Source: Candidatus Aminicenantes bacterium UBA6072 (GTDB taxonomy: Bacteria; Acidobacteriota; Aminicenantia; UBA2199). From it: a stretch of DNA of 64,000 nt. The translations under genes were made by a program, and so were the position numbers. The notes beneath the pieces were generated by a model that saw nothing but the letters and a program-made list of their open reading frames with translations, searched no databases and was not told where the DNA came from. Within the stretch, counting starts at the first letter, position 1, and each line of letters opens with the position of its first letter. The stretch lies in NCBI GenBank assembly GCA_002436105.1, contig DIXU01000006.1:82729-146728 (forward strand), given 5' to 3'. Positions 16,161-23,420 of this stretch are shown piece by piece.

Positions 16161-16715
16161 TCACTCGCCACGAGCATTCGTTTTTTTTGCCACAGCAGGC
16201 TTGTTTTTCGCCCTGCTCTTGGCCGGCCTTTTGCGCAGGTCACGAACGACGATCGTTTCGGCAATGCGGTCGTGCACCGTGCGCCGGTTGGGATGGATGT
16301 AGTACTGGAGGAAGCCGAAGCCGAACTCGAGCATGGAGGCTCCGTAGCCCAGGGCGCGCTCGATCGAGTGCCAGAGCGATATGCGCTCGTGGACCAGCGA
16401 GACGACGCGGATGCCGAGCAGCGCCTTGCCCGGCGTCCGGCCGCGGCCCCAGTAAGTGGCCAGGCCGAAGTAGAGAACCACCCAGGCGATGTTGTACCAG
16501 CCATGGTTCAGGGAGAAGACGATTTGCTCGGAGGGCTCGATGACACCCGCCCGGACCAGCTGCGGCTCCAGCGGGATGAACACCGCGACGAACAGGACAC
16601 TCATGACGATCACGTCGAGCAGGAACGCGGCGGCGCGGCGCCCGAACGACGCCAGCGGCATGCCGTGCACGTCCTGCATGCGCCGGGTCTGGCAAGCGTC
16701 ATATGTGGACATCAT
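16161..16715 (-). CDS. RDD-family membrane protein
   Basis: A 184-residue protein with the RDD-type arrangement: an N-terminal ASFGRRAAAFLLDVIVM (Arg and the Asp in the first helix), a second hydrophobic stretch (NIAWVVLYFGLATYW), then GRTPGKALLGIRVV and a closing HDRIAETIVV. The C-terminus is Lys/Arg-rich. RDD proteins are small three-helix membrane proteins, some linked to Na/H exchange; the function here is unknown. A promoter (TTGCTA, 18 bases, TATTAA) ends six bases before the ATG. There is no clear Shine-Dalgarno, which fits leaderless expression. Confidence 0.85.
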   Translation of the reverse strand: MMSTYDACQTRRMQDVHGMPLASFGRRAAAFLLDVIVMSVLFVAVFIPLEPQLVRAGVIEPSEQIVFSLNHGWYNIAWVVLYFGLATYWGRGRTPGKALLGIRVVSLVHERISLWHSIERALGYGASMLEFGFGFLQYYIHPNRRTVHDRIAETIVVRDLRKRPAKSRAKNKPAVAKKTNARGE

Positions 16716-16721
16716 CCCCGT

Positions 16722-16751
16722 TTAATACCACACAGTTCGGTCCGGTAGCAA
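16722..16751 (-). promoter_or_regulatory. Putative leaderless promoter of the RDD gene
   Basis: On the minus strand TTGCTA (16751-16746) and TATTAA (16727-16722) are 18 bases apart, and the ATG begins seven bases after the -10. The -10 is weaker than at the other sites. Confidence 0.4.
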
Positions 16752-17091
16752 GAGAATGACCATCGCCCTTTCGTGCGCGGATGGGAAAAGCCCGATCTTC
16801 GTGACGCGTAACGCGTGACAAGTAGGCGAGGGGCCAGGGTCTAGGGGTGAGAGGGAAGATGACATTCCAATGTAAAAGTTTAAAGTAAGATATACTTCGT
16901 CATGGAGAAAAGGCGCCGTAAGGGCTTTCGTTTTGGAAATTTGAATTTTGAATTTGGAATTTATTTGGAATTTGGTGCTTGGGATTTGGAATTTTAGCCT
17001 TGGTATTGCCACTTCTCTTCCCGTCAGCCGTAAACCATCCACCGTAAACCGACTTCAATTAATGGCAGTCATCGTCTGCCATTCACCGGGT
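16752..17091. repeat. Intergenic mosaic of short-word repeats (copy 2)
   Basis: This gap holds GTGACGCGTAACGCGTGACA (16800-16819), an AAAGTTTAAAGTAAG block (16875-16889), and a long run of AATTTGGAATTT words (about 16936-16995). A CCGTAAACCATCCACCGTAAACCG block follows (about 17029-17052). Block order matches 9.0-9.2 kb. Reading frames through it give meaningless WNLEFIWNL or KFQIPSTKFQI peptides. No gene is apparent. Confidence 0.85.
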
Positions 17092-18282
17092 TCACTTCAT
17101 GCTCAGCGCGTACTGGGCATAGAACGCCGACGCCTTGACCAGGTCGTCGACGGCCACCTTCTCGTTCGGCGCGTGGGCGGCGACCTCGTCGCCGGGGCCG
17201 AAGCCGACGCAGGGGATGCCGTGCAGGCCCATGATGGCCACGCCGTTGGTGGAGAAGGTCCACTTGTCCACCCGGGGTTCTCGGCCGAACAGCGAGCGGA
17301 AGGAGTCGACGGCGCGGGCGACGGCCGGGTGATCCGCCTCCAGCGTCCAGGTGGGATAATATTTTTCCATGCCGTATTCCAGCCCCGTATAGGCCTTCTC
17401 CCGGTACTGCAATACATCGACGACAGCCGGCATCCCCTGCACGAGCTCCCGCACTTCGGCCACGGCGCTCTCCTTCGTCTCGCCGGCGGTGAGCCGGCGG
17501 TCGAGGTGGATGCGGGCGAAGTCGGCGACGGCGCAGAGCGAGGGCGAGCCGGAGACGATCTCGCTGACCGTGACCGAGCCCTTGCCCAGGAAGTCGTCAT
17601 GGCCCAGCCGCCCGTTCAGCTTCTCGATTTCCAGGCAGGCCCGGGAAGCCATGTAAATGGCGTTCCGGCCGCGCTCGGGGGCCGAGCCGTGGGCCGAGAG
17701 CCCCTGGAAGGAAACGCGCATCTCCATGCGGCCGCGGTGGCCGCGGTAGACGCCCAGCGCCGTCGGCTCGGTGAGGATCACCAGCTCGGGCCTGACCTTT
17801 TCCTCCTCGATGATGTACTTCCAGCACAAGCCGTCGCAGTCCTCCTCCATCACCGTGCCGGTGAACAGTACCGTGACGCCGTTCTCCAGGCCCAGTTCCT
17901 TGAGGATGCGGCCGGCGGTCACCATGGCCGCCGCCCCGCCCTTCTGGTCGACGCTGCCGCGGCCGTGGACGCAGCCGTCGGCGATCCGGCCCGAGAAGGG
18001 ATCTCCTTCCCAATTCTCCAGGTTGCCCTGGTCGACGGTGTCGATGTGGGCGTCGACGGCGATCAGCCGCCCGCCCCGGCCGACCCGGCCGTGGACGCTG
18101 CCCAGGCCGTCGAGGCGCACGCCGTCAAAACCCGCCGCCTCCATCTGTCGCTTGAGCTCGGCGGCCATCTCCTTTTCCCCTCCCGACAGGGAGCGGATGC
18201 GCACCAGGCGCGATAGATTGGCGGCCGTGTCGTCGCGGTACTTTTCAGCCAGGGCCAGGATTCTTTCAGCGGTCTTTTCCAT
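17092..18282 (-). CDS. ygeY: YgeY-family M20 hydrolase (selenium/purine-cluster associated)
   Basis: The 396-residue protein has all M20 metallopeptidase landmarks: DAHIDTVD near residue 76, GRGSVDQKGG, the Glu pair in GTVMEEDCDGLCWKYIIEE, the dimerisation-domain LSAHGSAPERGRNAIYM, and WTFSTNGVAIMG with GFGPGDEVAAHAPNE. The match to the remembered E. coli YgeY sequence is close along the whole length. YgeY genes are known to cluster with selenium-dependent molybdenum hydroxylases and purine-breakdown genes. That fits its place as last gene of this operon, nine bases after the xanthine-dehydrogenase-type subunit. The exact substrate is not established. Confidence 0.88.
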   Translation of the reverse strand: MEKTAERILALAEKYRDDTAANLSRLVRIRSLSGGEKEMAAELKRQMEAAGFDGVRLDGLGSVHGRVGRGGRLIAVDAHIDTVDQGNLENWEGDPFSGRIADGCVHGRGSVDQKGGAAAMVTAGRILKELGLENGVTVLFTGTVMEEDCDGLCWKYIIEEEKVRPELVILTEPTALGVYRGHRGRMEMRVSFQGLSAHGSAPERGRNAIYMASRACLEIEKLNGRLGHDDFLGKGSVTVSEIVSGSPSLCAVADFARIHLDRRLTAGETKESAVAEVRELVQGMPAVVDVLQYREKAYTGLEYGMEKYYPTWTLEADHPAVARAVDSFRSLFGREPRVDKWTFSTNGVAIMGLHGIPCVGFGPGDEVAAHAPNEKVAVDDLVKASAFYAQYALSMK

Positions 18283-18291
18283 AAGGGCTCC

Positions 18292-20544
18292 TCACTCTTC
18301 CGTCAGCCAGGTCAGGATCTTCTCGTTCGTCAGCGGCGCCGAAAACGGCAGCGCCCTGCCCGGGCGCAGGGCGCGCAGGGCCGCCAGCAAGGCGAAGTAG
18401 GCGCCGATGCCGTACATCAGCGGCGGCTCTCCCACGGCCTTGGAATTGAGCAGCGCCTCGGCATTGGGCGCATCCTCCAGAAAACGCACCTCGATCAGCG
18501 GTGGCGCCGTGCGGATGTCGGGTACCTTGTAGGTGGAAAGGGTGTCGGTCAGCAGCGCCCCTTTTTCCGAGTAGATCAGCTCCTCCAGCGTCACCCAGCC
18601 GATCCCCTGCACGATCGCCCCCTCCACCTGCCCGCGGTCGACCAGCGGGTTGATGCTCGTGCCGTTGTCGTGAACCGCCCTGACCGAATCGATCGCGGCG
18701 GTGCCGCGCAGCCCGTCGACGGTGGCCTCGACCAGGGCGGTGCCGTACACGTGGTAGGCGAACGGTTCGCCCTTTTCCGTCGCCCGGTCGAAATGGATCC
18801 CGGGCGTGGCGTAATGCGCCTGGGAGGAGAGGTTGACCCGCTGCAGATAGGCCGTCCGCACCAGCTCCTCCCAGTGGAGTTCCGTCCTGGCTCCGGAACG
18901 GCGCACGAAATCGGCGCGGATCTCCAGTTCCTCCGGGGGGGCGCCCAGCTTGCCGGCGGCGACCTGCAGCAGCCGCCGGCGCAACTCCCGGCAAGCCAGC
19001 TCGACCGCCTTGCCGTTGAGGTCGGCCCCGGTGGATGCGGCCGTCGGCGACGTGTTGGCCACCCGGCGCGTGCAGGTGCTGTCCATGCGCAGCCGGTTCT
19101 GGGCGATGCCCAGCGTGCGCCCCGCCACCAGCAGGATCTTGCCGTTCACCCCCTGCCCCATTTCCACGGCCCCGGTCGAGACCGCGACGCTGCCGTCGGC
19201 ATAGGCATGCACCAGGGCGCCGGCCTGGTTGAGGAAGGTGGAGGTGAACGAGATGCCGAAGCAGACCGGCATCAGCGCCAGCCCCTTCTTGCTGAGGGCG
19301 TTGGCGTCGTTGTAGCGCCGCACCCGCTCCTTCGCCTCCTCCAGGTCAAAGGACGAGACGGCCTCCGCGAAGCAGCGCCGGGCGCGGCACTCCTTTGCCC
19401 GCTGGCCGTAGGGAAACTCGTCGCCCTCGGACAGAAGGTTCCGTTCCTGGAGCTGCGCCGGATCCAGGCCCATCTTCTCGGCCGCCTGGAAAAGCGCCGA
19501 CTCGATGACGAACATGGCCTGCGGCGCGCCGAACCCGCGGAAGGCGGTGAAGGGCGGCAGGTGGGTGCGGCAGGAATAGCCGGTGGCGCGCACGTTGGGG
19601 ACATGGTAGCTGTTGGTGGCATGGAAGAGGGTGCGCTCGAGGATGGAGGTTGACAGGTCGGCCGCGGCGCCGGCGTTCTGGTAATAGGTCACATCGAAGG
19701 CCAGTATCTTCCCCGAATCGTCGAGTCCGATCCGGAAATCGGATGAATAGGGATGGCGCTTGCCGGTGCAGCGCATGTCCTCGCGCCGCTCCAGCGCCAG
19801 CTTGACGGGCCGGCGCAGGGCGCGCGCGGCCAGGGCGGCCAGCGCCGCCCAGGGCGTGGCCTGGTCTTCCTTGCCGCCGAAGGCGCCGCCCAGGCGGAAC
19901 ACCTCGACCGCCACCCGGCTCATGGGCATGCCGAGCACGCGGGCGATGGCGCGCTGCACGCCGCTGGGGGACTGGGTGGCCGAGATCACCCGCAAGGTAT
20001 CCTTCTCCCCGGGGATCGCCACGGCGGCCTGGGTCTCGAGGTACAGGTGCTCCTGGCCTCCCGATTCCACCCGGCCGGCGACGACCACGGAGCATTGCGC
20101 CAAGGCCCGGTCGACGTCGCCGAGAACGAAGGTGCGCGGCGGCGCGATCAGCAGCCCCCGGGCCGCTGCCTGGCGCGGGTCAAGGACCGCGGGCAGTTCC
20201 TCGATCTCCAGGCGCACGGCCGCCAGCGCCCGGCGCGCCTGGCGCGGCGTACCGGCCACGGCGACGGCGACCGGCTGGCCGGCGAAGTGCACCTCGCCGT
20301 CGGCCAGCAGCGGCTCGTCGGGGATGATGCCGCCGATCTGGTTCTCGCCGGGGATATCCCTGGCGCTGAATACAGCCGCCACGCCGGGCTGCCGCGCAGC
20401 CGCGGCGGTGTCCAGCCCGAGGATGCGGCCGTGCGCCAGGGGCGAGACGAGCACGGCGGCATGGAGCAGTCCGGAAAAATCGCCGAGGTCGTCGACGTAG
20501 AGCGTCTCGCCGCGCGGATGGAAAAAAACGTCGTTTTCTTTCAC
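18292..20544 (-). CDS. Xanthine dehydrogenase-type molybdopterin subunit
   Basis: A 750-residue molybdenum hydroxylase large subunit. The a/b-hammerhead region opens with HPRGETLYVDDLGDFSG. Cofactor motifs follow: FRLGGAFGGKED, TAFRGFGAPQAMF, GAVEMGQGVNGK, and near the C-terminus NSKAVGEPPLM, which contains the catalytic Glu of the family. The sequence resembles eukaryotic/XdhB-type xanthine dehydrogenases more than CO dehydrogenases (IPGENQIGGIIPDEPLL). It overlaps the small-subunit gene by four bases. Expected reaction: hydroxylation of hypoxanthine/xanthine or a related heterocycle. No in-frame UGA is seen, so it contains no selenocysteine. Confidence 0.88.
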   Translation of the reverse strand: MKENDVFFHPRGETLYVDDLGDFSGLLHAAVLVSPLAHGRILGLDTAAAARQPGVAAVFSARDIPGENQIGGIIPDEPLLADGEVHFAGQPVAVAVAGTPRQARRALAAVRLEIEELPAVLDPRQAAARGLLIAPPRTFVLGDVDRALAQCSVVVAGRVESGGQEHLYLETQAAVAIPGEKDTLRVISATQSPSGVQRAIARVLGMPMSRVAVEVFRLGGAFGGKEDQATPWAALAALAARALRRPVKLALERREDMRCTGKRHPYSSDFRIGLDDSGKILAFDVTYYQNAGAAADLSTSILERTLFHATNSYHVPNVRATGYSCRTHLPPFTAFRGFGAPQAMFVIESALFQAAEKMGLDPAQLQERNLLSEGDEFPYGQRAKECRARRCFAEAVSSFDLEEAKERVRRYNDANALSKKGLALMPVCFGISFTSTFLNQAGALVHAYADGSVAVSTGAVEMGQGVNGKILLVAGRTLGIAQNRLRMDSTCTRRVANTSPTAASTGADLNGKAVELACRELRRRLLQVAAGKLGAPPEELEIRADFVRRSGARTELHWEELVRTAYLQRVNLSSQAHYATPGIHFDRATEKGEPFAYHVYGTALVEATVDGLRGTAAIDSVRAVHDNGTSINPLVDRGQVEGAIVQGIGWVTLEELIYSEKGALLTDTLSTYKVPDIRTAPPLIEVRFLEDAPNAEALLNSKAVGEPPLMYGIGAYFALLAALRALRPGRALPFSAPLTNEKILTWLTEE

Positions 20545-21968
20545 GGCAGGTCTCCGGCCTGCAGCCTGCCCGGGAACAGCTCCAGGAAATGGGCGAAAAG
20601 CAGGCGCCGCAGCAGCGCCTGCTTGTAAACGGCGGCGCCGCGCACGTCGCTGATCGGGGCGGTCTCCGACACGGCGACGGCGATGAATTCCCTGACGGTC
20701 TCCGCCGTGACCTTTTTACCCCCGAGGAATGCCGACGCCCGGCGCAGGTAGAGCGGCACCGGCGCCACCCCGCCCGCCGAAACATGGGCCGCGGCGATAC
20801 GCTCCCCGTCCATCTCCATTCCGATGGCCGAGTTCACCGAGGCGATGTCCTGGCGCCGGCGGCGGGCGACCTTCTCGAAATGGAGCCGGATGCCGTCGCG
20901 GCGCAGCGGCACGCTCACCCAGGCCGCCACTTCGCCCGGCCTCAGGTCCAGTTTCTTGTAGCCCAGGAAGAACTCGCTCAGCTTCCGCTCGCGGGTCAGC
21001 GCCTCGCGGCGCAGGCCGAGGGCGGCGTCGAGGGCCAGGAGGATGACGCTCAGGTCGCCGATGGGCGAGGCATTGACGATATTGCCGCCGACGGTGGCGC
21101 GGTTGCGCACCTGGGTGGCGGAAACCTGGCGCAGGAAGCCGGCCAGCGGCGGGAAGGCGGCAGCCAGCAGCCGCGATTCCATCAGGTCGGAGACGGTGGC
21201 GGCGGCGCCGATGAGGATGCGGTCGGCTTCGGGCCAGATGGCGGCGAACCCCTCGCGGCGCGACATCAGGTCCAGTTTCCTGCCGACGAGCTCGGGGCCG
21301 CGCTGCACGTAGAGATCGGTGCCGCCGGCCATGACCACGGCATCTCCCGGCTGTTTTTCGCTCTCCCCGGCTTCAACCACGGACAGCGCCTTTAGGCGCG
21401 CGGGGATGGCGGTGAAATAGGCGGGAACGACGCCGGCGGCGATCAGGGCGGCCAGCCGGTCGGGAGCAACGGCCGCTTGGGGGCGCACTTCCTGCAGCAT
21501 GCGCTCCAGCGCCCGGCGGATCGCCGTGTAGCCGGTGCAGCGGCAGATATTGCCCTCGATGGCGGTGACGGCGTCGTCCAGGTCCAGCCCGGCATTCTCG
21601 AGCAGGAAGGCGGTCAGGCTGACGATGATCCCCGGCGTGCAGAAGCCGCACTGGCTGGCCCCCTCGCTGACAAAAGCCTGCTGCACCGGCGTCAGGCCGG
21701 CGTTGTTCAGTCCCTCGATGGTGACCACGTGGCATCCGGCGGCATCGGCCAGCGGGAAGAGGCAGGAGGCGACGGCGCGGTAGCGCAGGCCTTTCGCGCC
21801 GGGCGTACCCAGCAGCACGGTGCAGGCGCCGCAATCGCCCTCGCGGCAGCCGACGCGCGTTCCGGTCAGGCGCTGGTCGTCGCGGATGAAGTCGACCAGG
21901 GCGGTCCCGGCCGGCAGGGCGGCGCGGACCTCGCGGTCGTTGAGGATGAAGACCGTTTCGGCGGCCAT
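20541..21968 (-). CDS. Xanthine dehydrogenase-type Fe-S/FAD subunit (XdhA-like fusion)
   Basis: A 475-residue fusion of a [2Fe-2S] subunit and a FAD subunit. The plant-type ferredoxin cluster is GCREGDCGACTVLLG (about 40-54). The second cluster has CGFCTPG and GNICRCTGYTAIRRAL. The FAD-binding domain begins near residue 210 (VVMAGGTDLYVQRG) and contains RNRATVGGNIVNASPIGD; a CO-dehydrogenase-flavoprotein C-terminal domain closes the protein. This corresponds to bacterial XdhA. It passes electrons from the molybdenum subunit to FAD and an acceptor. Gene order is membrane protein, this gene, Mo subunit, ygeY, all nearly touching. Confidence 0.88.
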   Translation of the reverse strand: MAAETVFILNDREVRAALPAGTALVDFIRDDQRLTGTRVGCREGDCGACTVLLGTPGAKGLRYRAVASCLFPLADAAGCHVVTIEGLNNAGLTPVQQAFVSEGASQCGFCTPGIIVSLTAFLLENAGLDLDDAVTAIEGNICRCTGYTAIRRALERMLQEVRPQAAVAPDRLAALIAAGVVPAYFTAIPARLKALSVVEAGESEKQPGDAVVMAGGTDLYVQRGPELVGRKLDLMSRREGFAAIWPEADRILIGAAATVSDLMESRLLAAAFPPLAGFLRQVSATQVRNRATVGGNIVNASPIGDLSVILLALDAALGLRREALTRERKLSEFFLGYKKLDLRPGEVAAWVSVPLRRDGIRLHFEKVARRRRQDIASVNSAIGMEMDGERIAAAHVSAGGVAPVPLYLRRASAFLGGKKVTAETVREFIAVAVSETAPISDVRGAAVYKQALLRRLLFAHFLELFPGRLQAGDLP

Positions 21969-21974
21969 TCCGTC

Positions 21975-22661
21975 CTACCAGCCGGCGGCGATGAGCCAGA
22001 CGGTCATCCCCCAGCAGGCCAGGGCGCCGGCGGCGGCCAGCGGCGCGAACAGGGGCTTGCGGGCCAGCCACAACGGCAGCAGCCGTTTTTCCAGTTTCCG
22101 CCCCAGGGCATAGCCCAGCGGGAACAGGGCCGCGCCCAGCAGGGCGGCCGGCGCGACGCGCGTCAGCATGTAGCTGGCCGCGCCTCCGGCGTAGCGGAAA
22201 GAGAGCAGGTGGGCGCAGGGAGCGACGAAGCGGCCCAGGACGAAGAACGCCGCGCCCCCGGCGAAAGCGGCGCTGCCGGCCACGATGCCCTGCATGAAAT
22301 CGCTGCCGGCGATCCTTTTCCTGGCCAGGCTGACGCCGGCGAACAGGAAGGCGCCGTTGAGCAATACGGCCAGGTGGGAGTTGGCCTGGCAGAAAACGGG
22401 CAGTCCCAGAAGCGGCGAGGCCAGCCACTTGGCGAAAACGGCCATGAGAGCGATGCCGGGGATGATGCGCGCCTGCTTGAAGATAGCCAGTCCCAGGGCC
22501 ATGACGGCGAAGCCGGCGCCGGTGACGACGGGGCTGCGCGGCAGGCCGATGTCCCTGGCCAGGCCGCCCAGCAGCGCTTCGGCCAGGCCCATGAGGGCGC
22601 CCAGGGCCAGGATGACCAGCAGATAGAATTTCCAGGAAAACGTCTCGTTGTTGCCTGACAT
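21975..22661 (-). CDS. Polytopic membrane protein at head of the xanthine dehydrogenase operon
   Basis: The start is set at ATG 22661 because AGAGG lies five bases before it; a GTG six bases further upstream is less likely. The 228-residue product is almost entirely hydrophobic with about six or seven transmembrane segments, many Gly and Ala residues, and a short charged loop (SLARKRIAGSDF). It does not match the purine permease families I know (no NAT/NCS2 or NCS1 signature). The position six bases ahead of the Fe-S/FAD subunit suggests a related transport or anchoring job, which is inference. Confidence 0.7.
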   Translation of the reverse strand: MSGNNETFSWKFYLLVILALGALMGLAEALLGGLARDIGLPRSPVVTGAGFAVMALGLAIFKQARIIPGIALMAVFAKWLASPLLGLPVFCQANSHLAVLLNGAFLFAGVSLARKRIAGSDFMQGIVAGSAAFAGGAAFFVLGRFVAPCAHLLSFRYAGGAASYMLTRVAPAALLGAALFPLGYALGRKLEKRLLPLWLARKPLFAPLAAAGALACWGMTVWLIAAGW

Positions 22662-22694
22662 AAGCACCTCTGAAGCTCGTTGAGAACCGGACTC

Positions 22695-22723
22695 ATCTTA
22701 AAGACCGGAAGACGATTTGTCAA
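22695..22723 (-). promoter_or_regulatory. Promoter of the xanthine dehydrogenase/ygeY operon
   Basis: On the minus strand, consensus TTGACA (22723-22718) and TAAGAT (22700-22695) are 17 bases apart. A leader of about 28 bases with AGAGG precedes the ATG at 22661. No operator palindrome is obvious. Confidence 0.65.
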
Positions 22724-22852
22724 CGCGAGGCCCGACGTGAACAGCGCTGAACGGTGTGCGAGGATCGAGATTCGACGTGGAAGAAAGGGACAATGAAGCG
22801 CAGGGGCGGTTCGACCTGCCCCGTGTTCCTATGCCGGATGCTCAAATTCAGT

Positions 22853-22858
22853 TATAAT
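22853..22858 (+). promoter_or_regulatory. TATAAT -10 element of yjbQ (leaderless)
   Basis: A perfect TATAAT ends seven bases before the yjbQ ATG, so the expected transcription start coincides with the start codon. No consensus -35 is visible at 16-18 bases. The element and the CAAATTCAG before it are conserved in the inverted remnant at 25811-25900, which argues that they matter. Confidence 0.5.
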
Positions 22859-22865
22859 CCTTGTC

Positions 22866-23285
22866 ATGAAAAGCTTTCGCAGGGAACTATGGTTCCAGAC
22901 GCCCGGCCGGCGCGCCTTCATCAACATCACTCCCGAGGTCGAGCAGGCGCTGCTGGAAAGCGGCGTCCAGGAAGGGCTGGCCCTGGTCAATGCCATGCAC
23001 ATCACGGCCTCGGTGTTCATCAACGACGACGAGCCCGGGCTGCACCAGGACTACGAGAAATGGCTGGAGACGCTGGCGCCGCACGAGCCGGTCTCGGCCT
23101 ACCGCCACAACCTCAGCGGCGAGGACAACGGCGACGCCCACCTCAAGCGCCAGGTCATGGGCCGCGAAGTGGTCATGGCCATCACGCGGGGAAAGCTCGA
23201 CCTGGGCCCCTGGGAGCAAGTCTTCTACGGCGAGTTCGACGGCCGCAGGAAGAAGCGGGTGCTGGTGAAAATCATCGGCGAATGA
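22866..23285 (+). CDS. yjbQ: YjbQ/UPF0047 family protein
   Basis: A 139-residue protein of the usual family length. It opens with RRELWFQTPGRRAFINITPE and includes VNAMHITASVFINDDEPGLH, the His-bearing YRHNLSGEDNGDAHLKRQVMG, and LGPWEQVFYGEFDGRRKKRV. Family members have weak thiamine-phosphate-synthase-like activity, and their true role is debated. There is no Shine-Dalgarno; the -10 sits seven bases upstream. The 5' end, with its promoter, is repeated in inverted orientation at 25.8 kb. Confidence 0.9.
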   Translation: MKSFRRELWFQTPGRRAFINITPEVEQALLESGVQEGLALVNAMHITASVFINDDEPGLHQDYEKWLETLAPHEPVSAYRHNLSGEDNGDAHLKRQVMGREVVMAITRGKLDLGPWEQVFYGEFDGRRKKRVLVKIIGE

Positions 23286-23420
23286 AGGGAGAATCCAGGA
23301 ATGAAGCAGTCAGGAGGAAAGCCATCTTGAGCGAGAAAAAGCGTTCATCGCGATGTTCCCCGTCGTTTCACTGCTCTCCCTTCTTCCCTGCCTCTTCCCC
23401 GCGCTTTGGAGACCACGGCC

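Noticed and set aside
16948..18216. Long + strand ORF opposite ygeY beginning MNLEFIWNLVLGIWNF
   Set aside because: Its start lies in word-repeat DNA and the rest is an antisense shadow of ygeY with no signature.
18292..20544. Selenocysteine codon in the molybdenum hydroxylase, suggested by the YgeY neighbour
   Set aside because: No in-frame TGA is present, and selenium in these enzymes is a cofactor rather than an encoded residue.
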